64,000 nt of DNA from Spirosoma spitsbergense DSM 19989 (GTDB lineage Bacteria > Bacteroidota > Bacteroidia > Cytophagales > Spirosomataceae), in contig NZ_KB893488.1 in NCBI RefSeq assembly GCF_000374085.1, positions 1 through 64,000 of the forward strand, read 5' to 3'. Every line of letters begins with the position of its first letter. Positions within the stretch are counted from its first letter, which is position 1. Positions 43,113 through 51,429 of this stretch are shown in pieces. The notes under the pieces were generated by a model that saw nothing but the letters and a program-made list of their open reading frames with translations, was not told the origin of the DNA and ran no database searches. A program made the position numbers and the translations under genes.

Positions 43113-44662
43113 ACGTTTACGCGGATACCGTCATTTCCCAGCAAAATTGGGTTTATGGCAGGCATACGGTTTGTCTCATCATCATTTTCCAGGTTCAATA
43201 CGCCCCGTGGGCACACAGCCGAACAAACTCCACACCCCACGCACGACGACCGGACAATATCCTGACCACGTTGCGCGTACCACCGAACATCGATACCCAT
43301 CTCGCAGTAGGTCGAGCAGTTGCCACAGGAAATGCACTGCCCGCCGTTGGTTGTAATGCGAAAACGGGATTTAAAGCGTTGGACCAGACCCAGGTAAGCA
43401 GCCAGCGGACAGCCAAACCGGCACCACACCCGGTTACCCATAACGGGATAGAAACCAGTACCCACCACCCCGGCAAAGATGGAGCCAATGGCAAAACCAT
43501 AACCGGAACGCAGGCTGTACGAATCCAGAAACCCAAACAGCGCCGACTGGCCGCTTACATAGGTGTATAGCACGGCTACCGTCATCACCACGGCAAAAAC
43601 GAGCACGCCATGCACCACCACCCGTTCAAACTTCCAGGCAACCAGCCGTTTGTCAGACAATTGGCGGTACGGGTCGCCCAGCGTTTCGGCCAGGCCACCG
43701 CAACCACACACCCAGGAGCAATACCAGCGTTTGCCAAAGAAATACGTCATAACCGGCACACCAATCAGCCAGAGGGCCGTTCCCCACACCAGCAGAAAAA
43801 GACCGAACGTACCAGCCTGAATTTTCTGGTCGAGCCGGTAGTCGAAGTAAAAACTATAGTCGAGCGGCCACATATTTTTCAAATCCTGCGCGGGCTGGTT
43901 GAACAGCGACAGCAGTTCGGGGATGAGGAACGCAAAGCAGGTCTGGAAGAACATGACCGACACCGTGCGGATTTGCTGGTAGGGATTGCCCCGGTACTTG
44001 ACCAGCATCCGAACACCCATCACCAGAATGGCCAGTGTATAAAGGGTGCCGTACACGAACCACTGGCTGGCGGGTCCGCCGTTCAGCAGTCGGCTCAACG
44101 GGTCGAACATGAGTACCCAGTTGGTCAGGTATTCGGGGTAGAAATAGAGCAGCACGTAAAAGCCAATCAGGAAACTGCCGATGACGATGCCAATCCAGCC
44201 CCGGTTGGTGGCTGGATTATGAAAAACACCGTTGTTTTTGATACCCGGCAACTGCCTCTTTTTCGGTATGATGTACAGCAATGCGCCCCCCACGCACAGT
44301 AGCAGACTCAGGCAGAAAAACAGCAGACTGTTATCCGGGAAGAAGCCAATACTGGCGGCTTTGGTAACCGGAAATGCGTAGTCGTCATTGATGATTTTGT
44401 CTTTCTCGTTCCGCGCTTTGTACCCGTCATTCAGTTTGGCGATGGCGGATTTGAAATCGCTTACAAACCCAAAAGCCGACCCGTACACGGTACCCTGCAT
44501 ACCCGACGTGGCCGATTCAACAGCAGCCAACTGCTCTTTCTTAACGGTGCTGGTCAAAACCGCATCGGTCAACTGATAACGGCTCAGGCTGAGCGAACCG
44601 ACGAACAGGGCAAAGCCAATCAGGAAAAGCGTTAAACCAATACGTTGGGTGTTTGTAAGCAT
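43109..44662 (-). CDS. Membrane polyferredoxin (NosR/NapH-like 4Fe-4S protein)
   Basis: 517 residues with about seven membrane helices. Two Cys-rich membrane motifs (WYCSWVCGCGGLAE and WCRFGCPLAAY) of NapH/NosR type are followed by two classical 4Fe-4S clusters near the C-terminus: Cys443/446/449/453 and Cys474/477/480/484 (CVGCGVCSAVCP). Such proteins pass electrons across or along the membrane to reductases or to maturation systems. No FMN-binding domain or nos/nap gene is nearby. Transcription runs from the FAD oxidoreductase, with an 89-base gap. Confidence 0.85.
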   Translation of the reverse strand: MLTNTQRIGLTLFLIGFALFVGSLSLSRYQLTDAVLTSTVKKEQLAAVESATSGMQGTVYGSAFGFVSDFKSAIAKLNDGYKARNEKDKIINDDYAFPVTKAASIGFFPDNSLLFFCLSLLLCVGGALLYIIPKKRQLPGIKNNGVFHNPATNRGWIGIVIGSFLIGFYVLLYFYPEYLTNWVLMFDPLSRLLNGGPASQWFVYGTLYTLAILVMGVRMLVKYRGNPYQQIRTVSVMFFQTCFAFLIPELLSLFNQPAQDLKNMWPLDYSFYFDYRLDQKIQAGTFGLFLLVWGTALWLIGVPVMTYFFGKRWYCSWVCGCGGLAETLGDPYRQLSDKRLVAWKFERVVVHGVLVFAVVMTVAVLYTYVSGQSALFGFLDSYSLRSGYGFAIGSIFAGVVGTGFYPVMGNRVWCRFGCPLAAYLGLVQRFKSRFRITTNGGQCISCGNCSTYCEMGIDVRWYAQRGQDIVRSSCVGCGVCSAVCPRGVLNLENDDETNRMPAINPILLGNDGIRVNV

Positions 44663-44751
44663 AGGGTTTGGGGTTTGTGGCTTAGGGCATGGGGGTGGAA
44701 CTTAAGGGTTAGCGATTGGACCGCATACCTCCTCCCTCCCCCGACCCTTTG

Positions 44752-46068
44752 CTAAAATAATCGCTGCAACCAGCTTTTCCGGGGGGGCGCTTTTCCGGCC
44801 AGCTGGTCTGTGTAATTCTCCGAAAATTCCGGATTGAAATCGGCTTGCTGAAACTGGCTCAACACCTCCGGCAAAGGGCGGTGCTCCCGAATCCAGCGTT
44901 CGCAAACGGCGTGGCGCAGGCGCAGGCCAAAGGCGTGAATACCCACCACACCTTCCCCTTTCGCTGCGTAATTGATGCGCAGGCACTGCTGCCCGTTTGG
45001 ATGTTCCCAGTAATATGTCTTCTCACCCTCGGCCAGTCTGGCGTTCATGGTGCCGTAGGTCTGGTACTCGATGTCGAAAAACTTGGCGGAGTTGAAAAAC
45101 ACGCCCGGCTGGTAGGCGGTTCGGTTGCCACACAGCGTTTGCGCCACGGTTTCGCCGTGCATCCGGCCCGTGTACCAGATTTGTTCGATGGCTTTTCGCG
45201 GGCTGCCGTCCGTGCCGGCTATCGGAGCCCGAAACTCATTACAGTCGCCGATGGCATACACATCCGGGATATTCGTCTCGAAGTATTCATTGACCAGAAC
45301 GCCTTTTCCCAGTTCGATGCCGGACGTTTTCAGAAAGCTGACATTGGGCGTTACGCCCACGCCCAACCCTACAAACTGACAGGCAATCTCCCGCTCATCG
45401 GTGGTGACAATGGCCCGTACGTGCCCGTTATCATCAGCCAGAATTTCGTTCAGCTCCGTTTGCAGTTGCAGGTCAACGCCGTGCTGGCGAACGTGACGAC
45501 CAATAAGTTCTCCTTCTTCAGCCGGGATGGTCGAACTCCAGTAGTGCGTATCGCGTACGAGCATCGTTACGGCAATATGGCGGGAATGGAGCATTTCGGC
45601 CATCTCGATACCGATAAGCCCCCCGCCTACCACTACGGCCCGGTCAATATCCCGGGTATGATGCTCCATGCTTTCCAGGTCCGGCAACCCATATAGCCCC
45701 TGCACCCCTGTGGCATCCAGACCCGGCCAGTTGACGGTACTGGAAACGGAGCCGGTGGCAATGACCAGCGCATCATAATCCAGCCACGTATCGTCGATGA
45801 GCCGAATACGTTTAGCACCCGTGTCTACCTCTCCCACATAGCCTCTGACCAGATCAATCCGGTTTTTCTTCCAGAACCAGTCCTCATAGGGCTTGGTGTG
45901 TTCGTAGGTCATGTGCCCCATGTAAATGTACATGAGGGCCGTACGCGAATAAAAGTGCTCGGATTCCGCCGAAATGACGGTAATCCGAGCACTGTCGTCC
46001 TGCTGGCGAACGTGTCTGGCGGTGGTGATACCGGCAATGCCGTTACCGATAATGATGATATGCTTCAT
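44752..46068 (-). CDS. FAD-dependent pyridine nucleotide-disulphide oxidoreductase
   Basis: 438 residues from ATG 46068 (MKHIIIIGNGIAGITTAR). It has the FAD motif GNGIAG, the central NAD(P) motif VVVGGGLIGIEMAEML, and the second FAD-binding GDCNEF (YAIGDCNEF). The architecture fits the NirB/rubredoxin-reductase-type group. The C-terminal about 90 residues carry an additional domain ending in a hydrophobic WLQRLF. The conserved redox Cys pair of the disulphide reductases is not seen. It most likely supplies electrons from NAD(P)H to the polyferredoxin coded next. Confidence 0.87.
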   Translation of the reverse strand: MKHIIIIGNGIAGITTARHVRQQDDSARITVISAESEHFYSRTALMYIYMGHMTYEHTKPYEDWFWKKNRIDLVRGYVGEVDTGAKRIRLIDDTWLDYDALVIATGSVSSTVNWPGLDATGVQGLYGLPDLESMEHHTRDIDRAVVVGGGLIGIEMAEMLHSRHIAVTMLVRDTHYWSSTIPAEEGELIGRHVRQHGVDLQLQTELNEILADDNGHVRAIVTTDEREIACQFVGLGVGVTPNVSFLKTSGIELGKGVLVNEYFETNIPDVYAIGDCNEFRAPIAGTDGSPRKAIEQIWYTGRMHGETVAQTLCGNRTAYQPGVFFNSAKFFDIEYQTYGTMNARLAEGEKTYYWEHPNGQQCLRINYAAKGEGVVGIHAFGLRLRHAVCERWIREHRPLPEVLSQFQQADFNPEFSENYTDQLAGKAPPRKSWLQRLF

Positions 46069-46090
46069 GGAAAGCCGGTTCGGCAACGAA

Positions 46091-46879
46091 TTACTTCTGC
46101 TCGTTGAGGTTCCAGTTATAATCCATATAATCGATTTTGGTGTTGTCGGTTATTTTAGTTGTCGAGTATTTATTGACCCACTTCACCACCGACTGCCCGC
46201 TTTCTTTCCAGTCACCCTTGTACCAGTCGAAGTACTTCGATAGTTTGGATTCATCTTTACTGATTTTGTTTTTAGCCGGATTATTCAGGAAATCATTTCC
46301 CTGGTCATTCAGCTGGGCTTCCAGTTTATCAGCCATGTACGCTTCATTCCGCAACCGGGGGCAGGAGATCGATGCACATACCAGCGCGAAGTGAATCCGG
46401 GGGTCGTTGTATTTCTTGCGTAACGTACCGTGTTCAATGTTGTCGAGACTCATTTTCTCCCCGCCAATGGTAAAAAACTTCTCCGCCCAGGGGGTATTGA
46501 CAAAAGGAATCTGGATTTTCGACCCAATGTCCTTGATGCTCTCAATGGGATAATGTTTTACAACATCCTTAATGGTGAAGGCATTATAGGCATTGATCCA
46601 GTAAGCCATCTGCTCGTTCTTGCTCCAGGACGATGCCGGTGGGTTCTTGCTCAGCATATCCAGGTACTGATCCAGTACTTTTACGTCCGACTTAAACCCT
46701 TTGTAGTTAACAAGCCCTTTATCATTGACGTATTTTTTCAGCAGTTTATCGAAAATGCTGTGATCAACGGGAGCTGCGCCGGTTGTATCGTACGTGGTTT
46801 TGTTCGTGCAGGTAAAAGCCGTAAGCAGGGTGATAAGCAACCCCGTTAAAGCCAGTGTAAGAAATGATGTTTTTTTCAT
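46091..46879 (-). CDS. DUF547 lipoprotein
   Basis: 262 residues. A signal with a likely lipobox (LLTAFTC) is followed by DUF547, seen in FDKLLKKYVNDKGLVNYKGF, MAYWINAYNAFTIKDVVKHY and the conserved HFALVCASISCPRLRNEAY. DUF547 proteins are widespread exported proteins of unknown activity, often with redox or metal-related neighbours. It is first in the operon, 22 bases before the FAD oxidoreductase start, and diverges from the Omp85-like gene. Confidence 0.9.
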   Translation of the reverse strand: MKKTSFLTLALTGLLITLLTAFTCTNKTTYDTTGAAPVDHSIFDKLLKKYVNDKGLVNYKGFKSDVKVLDQYLDMLSKNPPASSWSKNEQMAYWINAYNAFTIKDVVKHYPIESIKDIGSKIQIPFVNTPWAEKFFTIGGEKMSLDNIEHGTLRKKYNDPRIHFALVCASISCPRLRNEAYMADKLEAQLNDQGNDFLNNPAKNKISKDESKLSKYFDWYKGDWKESGQSVVKWVNKYSTTKITDNTKIDYMDYNWNLNEQK

Positions 46880-47006
46880 AGTACCTTTAAAAAATTTGTT
46901 ACTAATTGATATACGACCCGAAAGCCCAAAAGGTTTTTGATTCGTTCGGGTCCAAACTCTGTTGGTTACTTTATCGTATGCTAAAGTACGTCAACTTCTA
47001 TGTCAA

Positions 47007-48104
47007 ATGCTCCTTTTAACCCTGTTTACTGCATTATCCATTTCTTCCCCTGCCGATAGTGTTCCGAAAGCATTTAGTTTGTTGCCCTTACCCCTTATTT
47101 ACTACACCCCCGAAACCCGATTCGCCTACGGGGTTGCCCCTACGTTTACATTTAGATTCAAGCGCGATATGACGGCCCTCCGTGCCGATTCCGCAGCTAC
47201 CGTACGCCCCTCGCAGGTCACGCTTGGAGCTGCCTATACGCAAAATAAACAGTTGCTGTTTTACATCCCTTTCCAGTTGTTCTACGACCGGGATAAATAC
47301 TACATCAACGGCGAGGCAGGGTACTACAAATACAGTTATTTCTTTTTTGGCGTGGGCCAGCGGGAAGTACCCCGTGAGTTATACGCCGTCAATTTTCCGC
47401 GTATCCGGGTCAATGCGTTCCGTCAGATAGCGGCTTCGGTCATTCCGGTTGGAAAACTGTACGCCGGGGTGCGGTATCAATACGAAGATTATCAGGTAAC
47501 CAGCGTAGATCCCGATGGGCTGCTGGCTACGGGTACGGTACCGGGCGGGCTGGGCAGTAAGCTGGCCGGTGCAGGACTGGGCCTGTTTTACGATTCCCGG
47601 AACCAGATTTTCTTTCCCACCAGCGGCATGGTTGCCGATGTGGCGTTCCTGAATCAGAGCCGGGTATGGGGCAGCAACGTCCGGTTCGACCGGTACTCCG
47701 CCGACGTGTCGTCTTACCACGCGTTGAGCAGGCACGCAATCTTAGCCCTCAATTATTTCGTAAGTTTTACAACGGGTGTCGCGCCGTTCAACGCCATGTC
47801 GTTGCTGGGCGGCACCAAACGAATGCGGGGCTATTATGAAGGCCGGTTTCGGGATCAGAATGCAGCGCTGATACAAAGCGAAGTACGGTTTGATATTTAT
47901 AAACGCCTGGGCGGTGTTGTTTTTGGTGGGGTAGGAATCTTGGGCGACGATGCATCGCTCCTGCGCCCTGCCGACCCGAAGGCTGCTTATGGTGCCGGGC
48001 TACGGTTCACCATCAATCGGCGGGACCATCTCAACATTCGGGTTGATTATGGATTTGGTCAGCAATCGAGTGGATTCTACCTCACCATCGGGGAAGCGTT
48101 TTAA
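47007..48104 (+). CDS. Omp85/BamA-type outer-membrane barrel protein
   Basis: 365 residues from ATG 47007 (MLLLTLFTALSISSPADS), which gives a clean signal peptide; the frame is also open from TTG 46962. The chain is almost entirely beta-barrel: short strands with aromatic girdles, and near the C-terminus GGVVFGGVGILGD and VDYGFGQQSSGFYLTIGEAF ending in Phe, as expected for BamA-recognised barrels. There are no visible POTRA domains, so it is a short surface-antigen (D15) type protein. Its substrate is unknown. Confidence 0.8.
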   Translation: MLLLTLFTALSISSPADSVPKAFSLLPLPLIYYTPETRFAYGVAPTFTFRFKRDMTALRADSAATVRPSQVTLGAAYTQNKQLLFYIPFQLFYDRDKYYINGEAGYYKYSYFFFGVGQREVPRELYAVNFPRIRVNAFRQIAASVIPVGKLYAGVRYQYEDYQVTSVDPDGLLATGTVPGGLGSKLAGAGLGLFYDSRNQIFFPTSGMVADVAFLNQSRVWGSNVRFDRYSADVSSYHALSRHAILALNYFVSFTTGVAPFNAMSLLGGTKRMRGYYEGRFRDQNAALIQSEVRFDIYKRLGGVVFGGVGILGDDASLLRPADPKAAYGAGLRFTINRRDHLNIRVDYGFGQQSSGFYLTIGEAF

Positions 48105-48184
48105 ACAAAATCCCGCGCGAATCGCCTTTTGCTGTTGTTCAGGGCCAATAAATGTAGTAGTTTGCCATTTATAATTAGTTACTA

Positions 48185-48877
48185 ATGACGTTTAGTGCCA
48201 TCATCCCGACCCACAATGAAGCTAGTAATATCGGGCAGTTAGTGCATGATTTACGAGCCTATGGTGGGCCACAACTTATCGAAATTCTGGTTATCGATGC
48301 CGGCAGTACGGATGGCACCCCCAACGTAGCCCGGCAGGCGGGTGCCTGCGTGCATCAATCACCCAAACCGGGCCGGGCAGCCCAGATGAACTTCGGGGCC
48401 AGCGTTGCCACCGGGGAACTACTCTATTTCGTACACGCTGATGTTCGGATTCACCCCGACTTCAACCAGGATATTGTACAAGCCGTACAATCGGGGTATG
48501 AATCGGGCTGCTACCGGTTTCGGTTCAACTCCCCCAAACCACTGCTGCGCTTCAACAGCTACGGAACCCGTTTTCCGGGGATTATGAGCCGGGGGGGCGA
48601 CCAGACCCTGTTCATCACCCGTATCCTGTTCGACCGGCTGGAAGGCTTTAACGAACGCTACGTCATCATGGAAGATTTTGACATGATCGTGCGTATCCGG
48701 AAGGTTGCCCGCTTTGCCATCATCCCCAAAGATGTTCTCGTTTCGGCCCGGAAATATGATACCAATAGCTGGCTGCGGGTACAGGTAGCAAACCTAACCG
48801 CTTTCTCCCTCTTTTTCCTGAACGTATGCCCTACCCGGATTGCCCGTACTTATAAAGCGCTGCTCAACTATCGCTGA
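48185..48877 (+). CDS. Family 2 glycosyltransferase, arsenosugar-cluster type
   Basis: 230 residues. The GT-A start FSAIIPTHNEASNIGQLV, the DAGSTDGT nucleotide loop, the divalent-metal motif HADVR and the later GGDQTLF and IMEDFD motifs match the TIGR04283 group that accompanies ArsS. It transfers a sugar from a nucleotide donor; in these clusters the acceptor is presumably the dimethylarsinoyl ribose, which is inference. The last base of its stop is the first of the next gene's ATG (TGATG). Confidence 0.85.
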   Translation: MTFSAIIPTHNEASNIGQLVHDLRAYGGPQLIEILVIDAGSTDGTPNVARQAGACVHQSPKPGRAAQMNFGASVATGELLYFVHADVRIHPDFNQDIVQAVQSGYESGCYRFRFNSPKPLLRFNSYGTRFPGIMSRGGDQTLFITRILFDRLEGFNERYVIMEDFDMIVRIRKVARFAIIPKDVLVSARKYDTNSWLRVQVANLTAFSLFFLNVCPTRIARTYKALLNYR

Positions 48878-49887
48878 TGAATAAAACAGTACTGGTCACT
48901 GGCGCCAATGGCTTTCTGGGTTCTCATCTGACACGCGAGCTGCTCAGTCGTAACTACCATGTCCGGGCGTTCGTGCGGCCGGGTAGCAACTGCCAGACGC
49001 TGGCCGGATTACCCATCACGTATTGCGAAGGAGACATCCGCGAGCCGGATTCGCTGGAACGGGCTATCGACGGTTGTGATGCCCTGATTCATGCAGCCGC
49101 GTTGGCACAGGTCAATCCGGCCCGCAGCCCGGCCATCTGGGCCATGAATCTGGCGGGTACCGAAACCCTTATTGAGGTAGCTCACCGCAGCCGGGTAAAC
49201 CGATTCGTGTATGTCGGTACGGCCAATGTGTTTGGCTTTGGCAGCCGGGAAAATCCCGGTACCGAAACCACTCCCTTTGCCGGGCAGGGCTACGGCTCGG
49301 ACTACATCGACAGTAAACGGGCCGCTACCCAAAAAGTACAGCAGGCCGTGCGCGAACTGGGCTTACCGGCGGTATTGGTTCATCCTACCTTTATGCTGGG
49401 GCCGCTGGATGCCAAACCAACATCGGGACGGATGCTGATTGAACTATTCCGGGGTAAGGTCATCGGGTATCCAATGGGCGGTAAGAATTTTGTCCACGTT
49501 CAGGATGTGGCCGTCGCCACGGTCAATGCCCTGACGCAGGGGCGAATTGGCGAGTCCTATATTCTGGGCAATCAGAACATGAGCTATCAGGAATCGTTTC
49601 AATTAATGGCCGGGCTACTCGGTGTTGCTCCGCCCCGATTGCCCATTCCGCCGGATTTGGCCCGATTGTACGGTTTTTTGTGCGATGCCTGGGCACGGTT
49701 AACCGGGCATCCGGGTCAGCTTAATTCGGCTATGATTGCCGTTGCCAGCGACGGGCATTATTTCTCGTCCCAAAAAGCCATTCTGGAACTGGCCCTTCCG
49801 CAAACACCCATTGTCGAAGCAATCCGTGATGCCTTCGACTGGTTTAAAAAACATGACTATGTTACAACGAATGCCGGAAATAAATAA
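48877..49887 (+). CDS. NAD-dependent epimerase/dehydratase
   Basis: 336 residues. The Rossmann start VLVTGANGFLGSHLTREL, the catalytic Tyr-x-x-x-Lys (YIDSK) and later HPTFMLGP place it in the extended SDR family of sugar epimerases and dihydroflavonol-4-reductase-like enzymes. It probably alters the sugar nucleotide or lipid used by the glycosyltransferase. It is translationally coupled to both neighbours, sharing one base upstream and about 29 downstream. Confidence 0.88.
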   Translation: MNKTVLVTGANGFLGSHLTRELLSRNYHVRAFVRPGSNCQTLAGLPITYCEGDIREPDSLERAIDGCDALIHAAALAQVNPARSPAIWAMNLAGTETLIEVAHRSRVNRFVYVGTANVFGFGSRENPGTETTPFAGQGYGSDYIDSKRAATQKVQQAVRELGLPAVLVHPTFMLGPLDAKPTSGRMLIELFRGKVIGYPMGGKNFVHVQDVAVATVNALTQGRIGESYILGNQNMSYQESFQLMAGLLGVAPPRLPIPPDLARLYGFLCDAWARLTGHPGQLNSAMIAVASDGHYFSSQKAILELALPQTPIVEAIRDAFDWFKKHDYVTTNAGNK

Positions 49888-50809
49888 ACCCTCAGTCCTG
49901 TTGATGCCGGACAAATCCGGGCAGGCAGTTTGCGAGACAGTTGAGTTAGATCCAGACGAAAAGCCAATCGGTATTCGCCGACCGGCCCAGGGCATACCCG
50001 GCCCTTTCGCCGGAAAAGTAGCCATCGTTACAGGTTCCGAATCAGGCATTGGTAAAGCAACCGCCCGCGCCCTGTGCGAAGCCGGGGCTTCCGTTATCCT
50101 CAACGGACGAACGGCCGAGCGGCTGACCCAAACCGAGCAGGAATTTCTGGCCGGGGAACTCCCGGTCGTAAGTTGCCTGGCCGATGTAACGGTCTATGCC
50201 GACTGCGAACGCCTGATCAGTACCGCCATCGACGCCTTTGGCCAACTGGATATTCTGATTACCAACGCCAGTATTTCCATGCGGGCATACTTCGCCGATA
50301 TGCAGCCCGACGTGTTTCGGGAGGTGTTCGACAGTAATGTGTATGGCAGCGTTTACCCCCTCAAAGTGGCCCTGCCGCATCTGATCAAAACAAGGGGCAG
50401 CGTTACGTTTATTTCGTCCATTTCGGCCCTCAACGGGATGCCCAGCGGCTCGGCCTATTGCGCCGGGAAAGCCGCTCTGACCAATCTGGCGCACACGCTC
50501 CGGCTGGAACTGGACCACACGGGTATTCAGTTTGGCGTGGTCCACATTGGCTTTACCCAGAACGACCCCGAAAAGCGGGTTATGGATGCTGAAGGGCAAC
50601 CGGTACCCATTGCTCACCGCCCACCCCGCTGGCAGAAAAGCCAGAAAGAGGTAGCAGCTATCATTCTCAAGCACATTCGCCGTCGGCAAAAACGAACGGT
50701 TATTTCGGCTTTAGGTTTGTTGATTGCGGTGGTGCATACCTATTTTCCCCGCATTGGCGACTGGGTGGTACTAACCAGCATCCGGCGCATGCGTCATTTT
50801 TACGAATGA
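49859..50809 (+). CDS. Classical SDR oxidoreductase
   Basis: 316 residues from ATG 49859 (MLQRMPEINKPSVLLMPD); an ATG at 49871 is an alternative. A 45-residue leader of unknown role precedes the SDR fold: VAIVTGSESGIGKATARAL, LITNASISM (NNAG variant), catalytic Ser (FISSISAL) and YCAGK. The C-terminus has a hydrophobic segment (VISALGLLIAVVHTYFP) that could anchor it to the membrane. It belongs to the glycosyltransferase/ArsS gene run. Substrate unknown. Confidence 0.86.
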   Translation: MLQRMPEINKPSVLLMPDKSGQAVCETVELDPDEKPIGIRRPAQGIPGPFAGKVAIVTGSESGIGKATARALCEAGASVILNGRTAERLTQTEQEFLAGELPVVSCLADVTVYADCERLISTAIDAFGQLDILITNASISMRAYFADMQPDVFREVFDSNVYGSVYPLKVALPHLIKTRGSVTFISSISALNGMPSGSAYCAGKAALTNLAHTLRLELDHTGIQFGVVHIGFTQNDPEKRVMDAEGQPVPIAHRPPRWQKSQKEVAAIILKHIRRRQKRTVISALGLLIAVVHTYFPRIGDWVVLTSIRRMRHFYE

Positions 50810-50917
50810 ACTCGTAGTCATCAGGTTGTCATTTCTGGTCAGTGGTACTCATTCATTGGCATTTGTGGTCGAGTGGAACGATGAATGACTACCCCTGACA
50901 ACTTGATGACCACGAGT
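50810..50917. repeat. Long imperfect hairpin before the AhpD-like gene
   Basis: 22-nt arms at 50810-50831 and 50896-50917 match at 20 of 22 positions. The interior contains a further dyad (ACTCATTCAT near 50848 and ATGAATGACT at 50881). It fills the spacer between the SDR and AhpD-like genes and may control transcription through the cluster. Confidence 0.6.
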
Positions 50918-50974
50918 GACTTTCAATCTAAAAACAGTCTATTTTCGTTTATATATCAAGATTCTTTCAAGCAA

Positions 50975-51307
50975 ATGGAAACGTATTACAATCCTGAAGA
51001 CCTCAAAAAGTTCGGTAAAATCGGCGAGTTTCAAAAAGAACTGGCCGACAAGTTTTTCTCCTACTACGGTTCCGTTTTTGCCGAAGGTGCCCTGACAGCC
51101 CGCGAGAAATCGCTGATTGCCCTGGCCGTTTCGCATACGGTACAATGCCCCTACTGCATCGACGCCTACACCAGCGACACGCTCGAAAAAGGCTGCTCGG
51201 AAGCGGAAATGATGGAAGCTGTTCACGTAGCAGCCGCCATTCGGGGAGGTGCCTCCCTGGTTCATGGCGTCCAGATGATGAACAAAGCAAAGAGCCTTTC
51301 CATGTAA
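50975..51307 (+). CDS. AhpD/carboxymuconolactone-decarboxylase-like protein of the ArsS cluster
   Basis: 110 residues from ATG 50975 (METYYNPEDLKKFGKIGEFQ); 30 more codons are open upstream but are less conserved in style. The CxxC pair Cys58/Cys61 (TVQCPYCIDAYT) with a following Glu/His region (EAVHVAAAIRGG) is the AhpD-type peroxidase-like site. Members of this subgroup sit next to ArsS in many genomes as the arsenosugar-associated peroxidase-like protein. A role in handling reactive arsenic or thiol intermediates is inference. Confidence 0.85.
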   Translation: METYYNPEDLKKFGKIGEFQKELADKFFSYYGSVFAEGALTAREKSLIALAVSHTVQCPYCIDAYTSDTLEKGCSEAEMMEAVHVAAAIRGGASLVHGVQMMNKAKSLSM

Positions 51308-51336
51308 GCAAAATCAATTTATGATTTATAGTTTAT

Positions 51337-51402
51337 GGTATTCAGTTTACGGTGGCTGACGCAACCGTATTATTGGGCGTCAGCTACCGTAAACTGAATA
51401 CC
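51337..51402. repeat. 26-bp near-perfect inverted repeat before arsS
   Basis: 51337-51362 (starting GGTATTCAGTTTACGG) pairs with 51377-51402 at 25 of 26 positions around a 14-base loop, and the pairing continues outward with some mismatches. The arsS ATG follows 28 bases later, so transcription or translation control is possible. Confidence 0.7.
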
Positions 51403-51429
51403 GTATACTGTAAACCAGTTACCTACTCT

